Part shown: piece by piece, positions 36,545-47,862 of the stretch
Position numbering within the stretch: the stretch's first letter is position 1
Layout of the letters: every line of letters begins with the position of its first letter
Assembly (NCBI RefSeq): GCF_024323335.1
Contig: NC_066583.1
Location: forward strand, 362,808,377 to 362,872,376
Length of the DNA: 64,000 nucleotides
From: Lathyrus oleraceus
Lineage: Eukaryota; Streptophyta; Magnoliopsida; Fabales; Fabaceae
Direction: 5' to 3'
Notes under the pieces: generated by a model
Told to the model about the DNA's origin: nothing
The model's input: the letters and a program-made list of their open reading frames with translations, nothing else
Databases searched by the model: none
Made by a program: the position numbers and the translations under genes

Positions 36545-37911
36545 AAGGACCAGTGGTACTTGGACTCAGGATGCTCATCACACATGTCTGAAAGAAAAGA
36601 TTGGTTTGTCAACATAAAGCCCTCAATGAAGAACATGGTGAAATTTGCAAATGACAACACTCTAGCAGCTGAAGGTGTTGGTGATGTTCTGATTATGAGG
36701 AAAGATGGCAAGAGGTCATTAATTTCAAATGTGTTATACATACCAGACATGAAGAGTAATTTGCTCAGCATAGGGCAGTTGGTCGAAAAGAACTACAAGG
36801 TGTCGATTAAAGACAAGATGATGATAGTTCTCGACTCAAATGGAAGGTTGATCTTGAAGGCTCCAATGTCTCAGAATAGAACCTTCAAGATTGAACTAAA
36901 TGTGATGGACCATAAGTGCCTTGCAACAACAGCCAGTAGAGATGAATGGATATGACATTACAGACTTGGTCATCTCAATTTCAAAGACATCAGAGATTTG
37001 AAGAGAAGAAATATGGTTTCAGGATTACCAGAAATCGACATTCCAAACGAAGTGTGTGAAAAATGTGTGTAGGCAAAGCAACATAAGAACAACTTCAGTA
37101 AGGATGCAGGAAGCAGGTCAAAGGCAATTCTTGAAGTCATATACTCTGATGTATGTGGTCCTCTCCAGGTGGATTCGATTGGAGGTAACAAATACTTTGT
37201 TACATTCATAGATGATTTCAGTCGAAAATTATGGTCTTACCTGACCCAGAAGAAAAGTGAAGTGATCCAGGTATTTTCCAAGTTTAAATCTATGGTCGAA
37301 AGACAGAGCGGTCGAAATATCAAGATTTTGAGAACTGATGGTGGTGGAGAATATGTGTCGAAAGATTTCGATGCATTATGTGTGAAAGAAGGGATTGTGC
37401 ATGAGGTGGTGCCACTCTACACTCCACAGAAGAATGGAGTCACAGAAAGGAAGAATAGAACCATTATGAATATGGTTAGAAGTATGTTGAAAGGCAAGCA
37501 TCTACCCAAAGAATTGTGGGGAGAAGTTGTGCGACTGCGACATATATCCTGAACAAATGTCCGACGAAGAAGCTAGAAGGAATCACGCCAGAAGAATGTT
37601 GGTTTGGTGTCAAGCCTAGCTTGAGTCATCTGAGGGTCTTTGGATCTATAGCACATAGACATGTGCCAGATCAGGTGAGAAGAAAACCTGATGACAAGTC
37701 CAGTCAGATGATTCTGATAGGATATCATTTGAATGGAGGATACAAGTTATTAGACCCAGTGAATAAGCAAGTAGTGATCAGCAGGGAAGTGATCATAGAT
37801 GAGCTTAAGGAGTGGGATTGGACTGAGAATGTCAAGAAAGATTCAGTGAGAATATTTTATGATGAACCAACTAGTGAAGTCGAAAGAGAAGTTAGACAAG
37901 AAGAAGTCTAA
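36545..37911 (+). pseudogene. Element 3 protease and integrase
   Basis: Protease begins WYLDSGCSSHMSERKDWF. Integrase follows with YRLGHLNFKD, a CxxC of the finger broken by a TAG (37070), then YSDVCGPLQV, KYFVTFIDDFSRKLWSYL, ILRTDGGGEYVSKDF and NGVTERKNRTIMNMV. These give all three acidic residues of the catalytic triad. A TGA at 36953 and a frameshift near 37530 interrupt it. The integrase tail (37516-37911) contains GVKPSLSHLRVFGSIAH. Confidence 0.9.
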
Positions 37912-37950
37912 GGTGAAGCAAGTACAAGAAGATCTCAAAGAACAAGACAC

Positions 37951-39591
37951 ATGCCTGCAAGGTTGCAAGAATGTGTGATTACATCAGATGATGTGGTCGA
38001 TGAAGAAGGTGAGATGGTACACTATGATTTCTACGCAGATGTTGAACCTGTCAATATAGCTGAGGCATTGAAAGATTCGAAATGGATGAAAGCAATGGAC
38101 AAAGAGCTGAAGTCAATCAAAGTCAACAACACTTGGTCACTTGTCGAATTGCCCGAAAATAAGAAGGCAATCGATGTGAAGTGGGTATACAAGGTGAAGT
38201 TGAATCCCAAAGGAGAAGTGACTCGACACAAGGAGAGACTTGTGGCAAAAGGATTTCTTCAAAAAGAAGGAATCAACTTCGATGAAGTTTTTGCACTTGT
38301 TGCTAGGATCGAAACAATTAGGTTGGTTGTTGGTCTAGCAAACATGAACAACTGGAAGATGTGCCAGATGGACGTGAAATATGCATTCCTTAATGACCCC
38401 TTAGAAGAAGAAGTTTATGTTGCACAACCAACTAGGTTTGTGAAACATGGCGAAGAAAGAAAAGTGTACAGGCTGCATAAAGCCCTGTACGGACTTAAAC
38501 AAGCTCCAAGAGCTTGGAACAAGAAGATAGATGGCTTTCTAAGGGAGAAATAATTTATGAAGTGCAAATATGAACATGGAGTATATGTAAGAAGAAGCAA
38601 GAGTGAATTTCTTATATTATGCCTCTATGTCGATGACCTGTTGATAACAGGTAGCTGCAAGAAGGAGATCAAAGACTTCAAAGGTGATCTTAACAAGGAA
38701 TTCGAAATGTCAGATCTGGGTGACATTTCATATTTCCTTGGCATCGAATTCTACAAGAGTGGTAGAGGTTTGATGATGCACCAAAGAAGGTATACGGGCG
38801 AAATTCTCAAGAGATTTGAGATGCAAGATTGCAACCCAACTTCGACTCCAGCTGAGCCCAGATTACAACTCTCGAAGGATTCAGATGAAGATGATGTCGA
38901 TCCAACCCAATATAGAAGACTTATTAGGCCACTTCGATACCTTTGTCACACAAGGCCTGACTTAGCATACAGTGTAGGTATGGTGAGTAGGTTCATGCAG
39001 AAGCCAAAGGTATCACATCTAGCAGCGACGAAGAGGATACTAAGGTATCTGAAAGGAACTCTCGACTATGGCATTTTGTTTTCTGCAGTTGATGAAGGAA
39101 AAGAATGCAAATAAGTGGGATACACCTACTCAAGTTGGTGTAGTGATGCTGAGGATCGAAAATCCACAACTGGTTATGTGTTTATGCTACGTGGTACACC
39201 AGTTGCTTGGAGTTCGAGAAATGAGCCAGTAGTGGCATTATCGTCATGAGAAGCATAATACATAGCTACTTATCTATGTACATGCCAAGCAACATGGATG
39301 ATGAATCTGGTCGAAGAAATAACAACAGAGATTCATGGAGCAATTACCATAAAGATCGACAATATGCCAGCTATCAATCTGGCAAAGAATCCGATAGCAC
39401 ATGGTCAAAGCAAGCACATCGAAATGAGGTTCCATTATCTTCGAGAGCAGGTAGCAGATGGGAAGATGAATATGGAACACTATAGAACTGAGAATCAGAT
39501 TGCAGACATCATGACAAAGAGAGTGCAGGTCAAAGTGTTCAGAAGGCTAAGAGCTATGATGAATGTAAATAGCTTAGACATAATGAATTAG
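37951..39591 (+). pseudogene. Element 3 reverse transcriptase and RNase H
   Basis: Reverse transcriptase blocks include [62 protein letters not shown] and an intact active site LCLYVDDLLITG. RNase H has RPLRYLCHTRPDLAYSVG, LRYLKGTLDYG, then after stops (39112, about 39247) INLAKNPIAHGQSKHIEMRF and NQIADIMTK. The frame is the same from 37951 to 39591, with single stops at 38551 and 39112. Confidence 0.9.
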
Positions 39592-39597
39592 GTGGTG

Positions 39598-40022
39598 TGT
39601 TGAATTGTAATTTCTTGTATCGAAGCAGGTTTCTCGACAGAGCAAGGAAGTGTCCAACCACCTAGTGTGTTAAGTAGTGTTAGCTATTTTGGGCTTTTAT
39701 AGTTTTGGGCATTGGCTTGAGGACCAAGTTAACCTAAATCTATAAATAGAGGAAGTAATCCTTATTTTGTAATAGAGGTGAATAGAGTATTCACAACACT
39801 TGTAATTTACAGTATTTTGCAGTGGCAAAGTGAATCAGAAGTTTTCCATAGTTTGTGGGCAGAGAGAAACTCTACAAAATTATATTCCTCTTCTCCTTCA
39901 TCGTTCTATACACTCTCTCTTTCTCCATTGTTCCTTTCTTTTCATTGTCATTGTATGGGTAATAACAATCTTGTTCATCAAGATTGATTGAAATTCTCCA
40001 TAAGTTTGGGGGATTTCCAACA
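39598..40022 (+). repeat. Element 3, 3' LTR
   Basis: 425 bp, preceded by the purine-rich GAATTAGGTGGTG (PPT) and followed by AATTT and array sequence. Confidence 0.95.
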
Positions 40023-41736
40023 AATTTTAGGAAACTCAGAATGTAAAAGGGGTTTAATGTTGGATGACAAACTAATTGTTTTTTGGTATAAGATTTGTTT
40101 AGTAAATTTTGTTTAACTCATGAATAATATTTTGATCTCTAACAATGTCATGTGAGCAACATTTAACACTGAAAACTTTGAAATGCTTTTCAGGTATTAG
40201 CAACAAATTTGGAAAACCTAGGGGATTTATTGTTCAATAGCTATTCTCTACTGGATGAAGCAGAGGGACACGATTATGTTACACATTTATATTTTTTATT
40301 ATATTTAACGTTTTTGAAGTAATTTTTAGGGAACTCAGAATGTAAAAGGGGTTTCATGTTAGATGACAAACTAATTGTTTTTAGGTATAATATTTGTTTA
40401 GTAAGTTTTGTTTAGCTCACGAATAAGATTTTGATCCCTAACAATATCATGTATGCAACCTTTAACAATGAAAACTTTGAAATGCATTTCAAGTATTGGC
40501 AATAAATTGGAGGGATTGGTTGTTCAAGAGTTATTCTCTATTGGATGATGAAGAGGAACAAGATTGTGTTACATATTTACATTTTTTATTATATTTTCTG
40601 TTTTAAAAGTCAATTTTAGGGAACTCGGAATGTAAAAGGGGTTTCATGTTGGATGAGAAAATAATTGTTTTCAGGTAGAAGATTTGTTTAGTAAGTTTTA
40701 TTTAGCTCATGAATAAGATTTTTATCCCTAACAATGTCATGTGTGCAACCTTTAACACTGAAAACTTTAAAATGCAAGAGGAACAAGATTATGTTACACA
40801 TTTATATTTTTTATTATATTTTCCGTTTTTGATGTAAATTTTAAGGAACTCCGAATGTAATTAAAGGGGTTTCATGTTGGATGAGAATATAATTGTTTTT
40901 AGGTATAAGATTTGTTTAGTAAGTTTTGTTTAGCTCATGAATAAGATTTTGATCCCTAACAATGTCATGTGTGCAATCTTTAACACTCAAAACTTTGAAA
41001 TGCTTTTCAGGTACTAGCAATAAATTTGGCAAACCTAGGGGATTTATTGTTTAACAGTTATTCTCTACTGGATGAAGAAGAGGAACAAGATTATGTTAGA
41101 CATTTACATTTTTTATTATATTTTCCGTTTTGGAAGTAAATTTTAAGGAACTCAGAAGGTAATAAAAGGGGTTTCGTGTTGGATTAGAAAACAATTGTTT
41201 TTAGATATAAGATTTGTTTAGTAAGTTTTGTTTAGCTTATGAATTAGATTTTGATCCCTAGCAATGTCATGTGTGCAACCTTTAATACTGAAAACTTTAG
41301 AATGCTTTTGAGGTATTAGCAATAAATTTCCTAAACCTAGGGGATTGATTGTTCAAGAGTTATTCTCTACTGGATAAAGAAGAGGAACAAGATTATGCTA
41401 CATATTTACATTTTTTATTATTTTTTCCATTATGGAAGCAAATTTTAGGGAACTCAGAATGTAAAAGGGGTTTCCTTTTGGATGAAAAAATAATTCTTTT
41501 TAGATATAAGATTTGATTAATAAGTTTTTTTTTTAAATGCTTTTTCAGGTATTAGCAATAAATTTGACAAACCTAGGGGATTGGTTGTTCAAGAGCTATT
41601 TTTTACTGGATGAAGAAAAGCAACAAGATTATATTACACATTTACATTTTTTATTATATTTTCTGTTTTGGAAGTTAATTTTAGGGAACTCATAATGTAA
41701 AAGGGGTTTCATGATGGATGAGAAAATAATTGTTTT
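40023..41736 (+). repeat. Tandem array, right block
   Basis: Five to six monomers in the same orientation as the main block. Anchors lie at about 40125, 40422, 40712, 40940 and 41233. The 40712-40940 unit is a 228-bp short variant. The array ends inside a monomer at GAGAAAATAATTGTTTT (about 41736) and passes into unique-looking AT-rich DNA. Confidence 0.93.
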
Positions 41737-41739
41737 ATA

Positions 41740-42615
41740 TAAGAACATTTGACTTATTGGAGTTTTGTGACACTAGGATAAGGCTACATGGGATAAGGCT
41801 ACCTGCCCTATAATGTTCTATCTAAGACATTTTTTTAAAATATAATTTATGCAAGCTTATTTATAACTGTATTTTGATAAACGTTTATTTTAATAAACAT
41901 TTGTGCTATAAGTTGTCAATAAGTTATTTATTTAAAATTAACATAAATTATCACATTGAAATTATGAAATCTTATACCTCACTTAATATTGGGCAAAGTG
42001 GGTGAGCAACTTACTCAACAATAAAGTAAGGAATGAGGGACATAATCTCTGAAGCACCGATACTTCTGAAAAAATGTGTAAAAATGTGTGTTCGTGTTTA
42101 GTGTCGATATTCAAAATTGAAATTAACACTTGCGATTATATTTAATTTATTCATTATTTTAAATTATTATCGGTGTCGACATATTAGTGGTGTTGAAAAA
42201 AAGTAAGTTTAAGTTAAGAGTTCTGAGAAACAAAGTGTGAGGAAGTCCCATATTGATTAGAAAATTGGAGATTTAAGCATTTTTTAGTGAGAGAACCCAC
42301 AAACATATCACATTAAGGTTCTGAGTGAGTATGTAGTATGTCTCTCACCAAAGATTTAAATTTTTGAAACAAGGTCTACTGCTCATAAAGAAAAGTTCCC
42401 ATGAAAAGTATCGAGATTAACAATTTGAATAGAACTATGATCATAGATAGAACATTATGGCGAATGGCGAAAATTGATTCGTGTAGTCGATCTCATTTAT
42501 TGGGATAAGGCTTGGTTGTTGTTATAGTGTTTAGTTTGCTTTTAAATTGTTTTCGAGTTTATGTTTTTGTTTTTATTTATATATTTGGTTATGTTTTTTA
42601 TTCTCTATTATTTCT
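41740..42615. other. Unique-looking AT-rich sequence, no gene seen
   Basis: No coding region or known repeat was recognised. The last part (42480-42620) is T-rich and ends in a splice-acceptor-like TTTCTTGCTAG, consistent with intron upstream of the next exon. Confidence 0.4.
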
Positions 42616-42621
42616 TGCTAG

Positions 42622-43090
42622 GTTGCGTCAGAAGAATGGGCAAAACCCCGATTCCTCTAGTTGTGATTCAACATCGAATGCTGGTCGAGAAGGTTCTCCC
42701 AATCCTACATCTTTGTGAGTTTTAAACGTAGTGGACCAGTGATTCATTTGTTTGTGAGAGAAAGATTTGCGAATGCATAAATTTATTCAGAGGTTTTCTT
42801 TTTCCTTGTCTTCTAGGCGTAGATATCAACATTGCAAAGTCAATCAAAATAATACACCACGAATGTGCACCGGGCCAGCTGGACCAAAAGCTTTATGTAA
42901 TGCATGCGGCATCAAGTATGGTTTTGGTGAAATGTTTGGTTCAATTATAATGCTAATTCATGATTAGATCTACAATTGTTGTTCCATTTGCATAAGAATC
43001 TTATGGGGTGTTCAGGGTATTTCTGAAGATCCTTCGAAAGCCATTGCTGGTGAAGATTTGAATAATCGTACATTAAACCCCTGTGATGAG
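42622..43090 (+). pseudogene. GATA-type zinc finger gene fragment (candidate exons)
   Basis: Candidate exon 42622-42714 lies between CTTGCTAG and GTGAGT and encodes a Ser-rich stretch (NGQNPDSSSCDSTSNAG). It joins in phase to 42817-42915, after TCTTCTAG, which encodes YQHCKVNQNNTPRMC, GPAGPKALCNACG and IK. That is a GATA-type zinc finger with a 20-residue loop between the Cys pairs, as in the plant TIFY/ZML class. The first Cys of the finger is Tyr here, so zinc binding is probably lost. A third candidate exon, 43016-43090, encodes SEDPSKAIAGEDLNNRTLNPC between TTCAG and GTAGTT, but its phase does not fit the second exon's end. No start codon or complete gene is seen. Gene fragment or decayed gene; the DNA-binding function is inferred from the family. 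Confidence 0.6.
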
Positions 43091-43404
43091 GTAGTTTTAA
43101 ATTTGTTTTCCTTTATTCTTTTACATCCAATTTGGTTAAGATTCAATCGTTTCTTTTACTGTTTATGCTATGTTTAAGATTCTATTTTTTTGTTTTTTCT
43201 ACTTCTGTTTAAATTGGTTTTTCAATTCACTTTTTAAGGCCTATCAGTTCTAACTTTTTTTCCTGAGTTGTGTCTATGTCTGAGTTTTGGCTTTTATAAT
43301 GATTAATGACTCGAGGTTTTGATATTACTTGCATTTATAGTTCCATTTTTAAATTCAACCTACGTTGCTTGATACGAGTATTGCACAAGCTCTTGTCAAA
43401 CTTA

Positions 43405-43510
43405 AAGTAAATTCAACCTATAAATAGTCTTTGATTCCCAAAGTTTTCTATCATTACAAAACAAATACACCATCTATATTACAATATAACACTGCAACAA
43501 TGGCTAATTT
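43405..43510 (+). repeat. Element 4, 5' LTR remnant
   Basis: About 105 bp that align with 47500-47635 of the 3' LTR, including the TATA box TATAAATAG and ACACCATCTATATT. The flanks of this piece no longer match. Confidence 0.6.
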
Positions 43511-44292
43511 TTTTTCTAGAAACTTATTTTTCTGTTTTTGCTATGGCTGGGTATTAAACCCAGGTCCTGATCCATGGTATTCATGAATGTTATCGCTGGA
43601 CTGCTTTGTTAAACATGTATTTTCATTCTGTTCATATCCATATGATTTCATTTTTACTGATTATTATGCCTTATTATTTAATCTTTGAATTAAATTTGTG
43701 AAAAAAAAATTAAAATTGATTTATAATGTTATTATTTTGTTAAGCAATTGTATAAGAGATCTTATTTATTTATTTTGTTCTCACATATAATTGAGTTACT
43801 ATGTCTAGTGATCGGTATAATTTTGATTAATTTGGATTAGCCACAACATCCTTAAATTAATTGAGATTATTTTTTTAAAGTTTTAAGATCACATCAATTA
43901 TTAGACATAAAATTGTAATTAATTATACGTGGTATAATAAATTTTATTCTACAGGAATTTTTATTATATTTGTATGATTAATTGGGATAAAATGTCAAAA
44001 TATTTTCATAACTTGCCCACAGAAATTATGAATTGGTACATAATTTGATAGTTTTATCATAAAGTATTAACTTTGGATAGAAAAACAAAATTATATCATG
44101 CACGTAAAGTCTGAGGTTTGAAAAATCTATCGCAATTTTTTTTAAATCTTATTACATTAAAATTTAGCCCACCGGTAATTTTTATGTTGCAAGACTTATT
44201 TTATGGTATGTTTATATTGATAATACATACAATTTGGATAATATTTATGCCTCAAATTTTGACATCAATTTTGTTTATCTTTTTAGCTTCTC

Positions 44293-44966
44293 AACCTGCT
44301 AATTTTTCTGATATCCGATGTGATATTCCCGAGCTCAGAGGAGATAACTATAAGGTGTGGAAGGAAAGAATTCTCCTCCATCTAGGATGGACGGACATAG
44401 ATTATGCTATTAGGAAAGACGAACCACCTGCAATTACAGATGAAAGTACTTCAGCTAAAATCACACTATATGAGCGGTGGGAGAGATCCAACCGGCTCAG
44501 TGTGATGTTCATTAAGACTAAGGTTACAGGTGGAATACATGGTTCTGTCGATCAGCATGAGAATGTCTGTGATTTGCTGAAAGCCATTGACGATCAGTTC
44601 GTCACTTCTGAAAAGGCTTTGGCAAACACATTAATTATGAAATTTTCCTCCTATCGACTCACCAATGTGAAAGGTGTGCGTGAGCACATAATGAAAATGT
44701 GTGACATTTCAGCTCAACTTAAGAAACTTGAGGCTGATATGTCTGACTCCTTCCTAGTGCACTATATTCTGAACTCTCTTCCGTCTGAGTATGGGCCTTT
44801 CAAGATCTCCTACAATACACATAAAGACAAATGGTCAATCAATAAATTAATGACCATGTGTGTTCAGGAAGAAGAAAGGTTGTCCCAAAGACATCATTTG
44901 AGTTATTTAAAGGATGGAAGCCGAGTTTACGACATATGCGCGTTTGGGGATGTCCGTCTGAGGTGA
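44293..44966 (+). pseudogene. Element 4 gag, fused by deletion to integrase sequence
   Basis: From about 44293 the frame reads as copia gag: IPELRGDNYKVWKERILLHL, then SEKALANTLIMKFSSYRLTN and LVHYILNSLPSEYGPFKISY. It has no zinc knuckle. From about 44880 the DNA is integrase sequence in another frame (KTSFELFKGWKPSLRHMRVWGC), so the gag frame ends in nonsense residues. The open frame extends upstream to 44118, but only the part after 44293 resembles gag. Confidence 0.8.
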
Positions 44967-45124
44967 GGATTTATAACCCACAAGAAAAGAAACTAGATCC
45001 GATGACCATTAGTGGGTATTTCATTGGATATGCCGAAAGGTCTAAAGGTTATAGATTTTATTGTCCATCTCATACAACTAGGATTGTGAAGTCAAGAAAT
45101 GCAAAGTTTCTTGAAAACATTTGA
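44858..45124 (+). pseudogene. Element 4 integrase C-terminal fragment
   Basis: TSFELFKGWKPSLRHMRVWG, then KKLDPMTISGYFIGYAERSK and GYRFYCPSHTTRIVKSRNAK. This is the conserved tail of copia integrases. The catalytic core is missing. It ends in TGA at 45122. Confidence 0.85.
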
Positions 45125-45413
45125 CTAGTGGGAGCGATCAAATAAAAAATTCAATTTATGTGCATGATCATATAGAGTACGAACCTTCCACTTCAAGTAA
45201 TAGATTGGTTACTATTTACAACATCCCTCAAGTTCAAATGGATGTTGATCAACCAATCATCGAGACTCCACAAGCTACTGATGATCAGTAAATCAAGTTG
45301 GTCATCAAGATGATAAACAATTAGTTGAACAACAAGAACCACAAGAAAATGTTGATCAAATATTAAGAAGATCTACTAGGACAAGAAAATCAGTTATTCC
45401 TAATGATTACATT

Positions 45414-47026
45414 GTGTATCTACAAGAATCTGACTATAATGTTGGAGCTGAGAATGATCCTGAGAGCTTTAGACAAGCCATGAGTTGCAAAGAGTCAAAT
45501 TTGTGGTATGATGCCATGAATGATGAAATGAATTCCATGAAAAACAACGATGTATGGGATCTTGTAGAGTTACCTAATGGGGCAAAGGCCATTGGTTGTA
45601 AATGGGTCTTCAAAACCAAGAAAGATTCATTAGGCAACATTGAGAGATACAAGGCCAAACTCGTTGCTAAGGGATTTACTCAAAAGGAGGGAATCGATTA
45701 CACTGGTACTTTTTCTCTTGTATCAAAGAAAGAATCTCTTCGTGTCATCTTGGCATTAGTTGCACATTTTGACCTTGAGTTGCATCAAATGGATGTGAAA
45801 ACAACCTTTCTTAATGGTGATGTAGAGGAGGAGGTTTATACGAAACAACCTGAAGGTTTCTCTTCTAATAGTGGTGAGCATTTGGTTTGCAAGCTTAAGA
45901 GATCCATATATGGTTTAAAACAAGCCTCTCGTCAATGGTATCTTAAATTCCATAAAACGATATCTTCATTTGGGTTTATTGAAAACCCCATGGATCAATG
46001 TATATACCAGAAGGTCAGTGGGAGTAAAATTTGTTTTCTCATTTTATATGTGGATGACATACTACTTACAACCAATGATAAAGGTTTTCTACATGAGGTA
46101 AAACAATTCCTCTCTAAAAACTTTGATATGAAGGATATGGGTGAGGCATCTTATGTCATTGGCATTAAGATCCACAGAGATAGACTTCAAGGAATTTTGG
46201 GTCTGTCACAAGAAATTACATCAATAAAGTTTTAGAGAGATTTAGAATGAAAGATTGTTCACCAAGTGTTGCACCCATTGTCAAGGGCGATAGATTTTAT
46301 TTGAATCAATGCCCTAAGAATGATTTTATGCGGGAACAAATGAAGAACATTCCATATGCTTCTGTTGTTGGAAGTCTTATGTATGCTCAAGTATGCACAA
46401 GGCCCGACATTGCATTTGCTGTTGGAATCTTAGGAAGATATCAGAGTAATCCAGGTATGGATCACTGGAAAGCTGCAAAGAAGGTGTTGAGATATCTTAA
46501 AGGAACAAAAGATTACATGCTAATGTATACGCATACGGACAATCTTGATGTGATCGGCTATTCAGACTCCGACTTTGCTGGTTGTGTTGATTCTCGCAAA
46601 TCAACATCAGGATATATTTTTATGATGGCTGATGGAGCTATTTCATGGAGAAGTACTAAGCAAACCTTGGTTTCTACTTCTACTATGGAAACCGAGTTTG
46701 TCTCCTGTTTTGAGGCTACTTCTCATGGTGTATGGCTTAAGAGTTTTATTTCTGGGCTTAGAATCATGGATTCTGTTTCTAAACCTCTGAAGATTTTTTG
46801 CGATAATTCAGCAACTGTCTTTATGGATAAGAACAATAAAAGTGGAAGTCGAAGCAAGCACATCGACATAAAATATTTAGCCATTAGAGAAAGAGTTAAA
46901 GATAAAATAGTAGTTATTAATCACATTAGTACTGATTTAATGATCGCTGATCCTTTGACTAAGGGCATGCCACCAATAAAATTTAAGGATCATGTAGAGA
47001 ACATGGGACTTGGGTCCTCCTTATGA
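45414..47026 (+). pseudogene. Element 4 reverse transcriptase and RNase H
   Basis: Reverse transcriptase 45414-46235 has WYDAMNDEMNSMKNNDVWDL, MDVKTTFLNGDVEEEVY, GLKQASRQWYLKFH and an intact ILYVDDILL active site. A frameshift at about 46200-46245 leads to the RNase H part: ASVVGSLMYAQVCTRPDIAF, LRYLKGTKDYML, GYSDSDFAGCVDSRKSTSGY, TSTMETEFVSCFEA, SRSKHIDIKYLAIRERV and IADPLTKGMPP. This is the best preserved pol part in the window apart from the frameshift. Confidence 0.92.
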
Positions 47027-47308
47027 TTGTATACATACAATTTATTAATAAAACTCTTATATTGTGAGGTTTTCTCATTTTCACGCGCACATCAGTTTGA
47101 GAAAATATGTTACATCTGGACCAAGAGTAAACATTGGTTTATTCATCAAGTTAGTTACCACATTACAGATATATACTTGAAAATAGACATGTTGTAATAC
47201 ATAGATGAGACTACTCGCTTTAAGAGGGACTATCTCTATGATTCACATATTTATTTCTTGAGTAAGTTTTCCATGACTCATTTATGCCAATAATCAGTTC
47301 TATGGACC

Positions 47309-47734
47309 AAGTGGGAGAATGTAACGCTTTCTTATTTTTATTATAATAAGTATTAATAATAAAAATCCAATTTAATGTGGTCCATAGTTTTGGGATTTTG
47401 GTTCTGAAAAGGGTATGATTTATTTTGGTTTTAATGTAAATTGATATGACCATTTAATTGGGTGGTAATGAGTTTTAATGGCTTTAAATTCTTGATGGTA
47501 GAATCAAGCCTATAAATAGTCTTTGGTCCCCAAAGCTTTCTCTCATCACAAAGGAAATACACCATCTATATTGAGAGAGCAAGAGCTTGGAAGAATCAAA
47601 GGCAGTGCACTCACAACACTACAATAATGGCTGGAGGTAAAACCTCTAATTCTATTTCTGCATTTTGTTTTATTGATCTTGTTGTTCTTTTGTTATCAGG
47701 AACATAGGATCAATATATATATATTATTCTAACA
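47309..47734 (+). repeat. Element 4, polypurine tract and 3' LTR
   Basis: PPT AAGTGGGAGAA (47309-47319), then LTR 47320-47734 (415 bp, TGTAACGC...CTAACA). TATA box TATAAATAG at about 47511. Confidence 0.88.
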
Positions 47735-47850
47735 GTAGCACCAAAATTAGGGGATTGTTCAAGAGACATTCTCTATCTGAAGAATACGAGGAACAAGATT
47801 ATGTGAGACATTGCCATTTTATTTTATTTTTTATTTTTTATTTCTCTCGC
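47735..47850 (+). other. Single diverged copy of the array's exon-like block; candidate exon
   Basis: The segment AAAATTAGGGGATTGTTCAAG, then GAACAAGATTATGTGAGACA and a T/A-rich tail, matches part of the tandem monomer (AACCTAGGGGATTGATTG..., GAACAAGATTATGTTACACA). It is isolated between elements 4 and 5. Read in one frame it gives GLFKRHSLSEEYEEQDY and then a donor-like GTGAGA at 47803. The frame is phase 0 and compatible with the candidate exon at 52866. The upstream boundary is lost at element 4's LTR. See the findings. Confidence 0.6.
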
Positions 47851-47862
47851 AATTGAAAATCT

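Larger units (their letters stand above)
35071..40022 (+). mobile_element. Element 3: full-length Ty1/copia inside the tandem array
   Basis: 4952 bp with LTRs of 426 and 425 bp (TGTTGAATTG...CCAACA), flanked by AATTT on both sides (35066-35070, 40023-40027). A primer site at 35498-35510 and the order gag, protease, integrase, reverse transcriptase, RNase H place it on the plus strand. No third ORF is present, so it is not Sirevirus-like. LTRs differ at about 20 sites plus one 1-bp gap by eye. The polyprotein has stops near 35618, 36530, 36953, 37070, 37909, 38551 and 39112 and a frameshift near 37530. Confidence 0.95.
43405..47734 (+). mobile_element. Element 4: decayed, internally deleted Ty1/copia
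   Basis: The 3' LTR (47320-47734) and the coding blocks are clear, but the 5' end is worn. At 43407-43510 the sequence CCTATAAATAGTCTTTG and AAATACACCATCTATATT match the 3' LTR, so this is the 5' LTR remnant. Gag runs straight into the integrase tail at about 44880, so the zinc knuckle, protease and integrase core are lost. Reverse transcriptase and RNase H are nearly complete with one frameshift. The bases after the 3' LTR are GTAGC; no matching copy was found on the left, because the left boundary is unclear. Confidence 0.85.
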
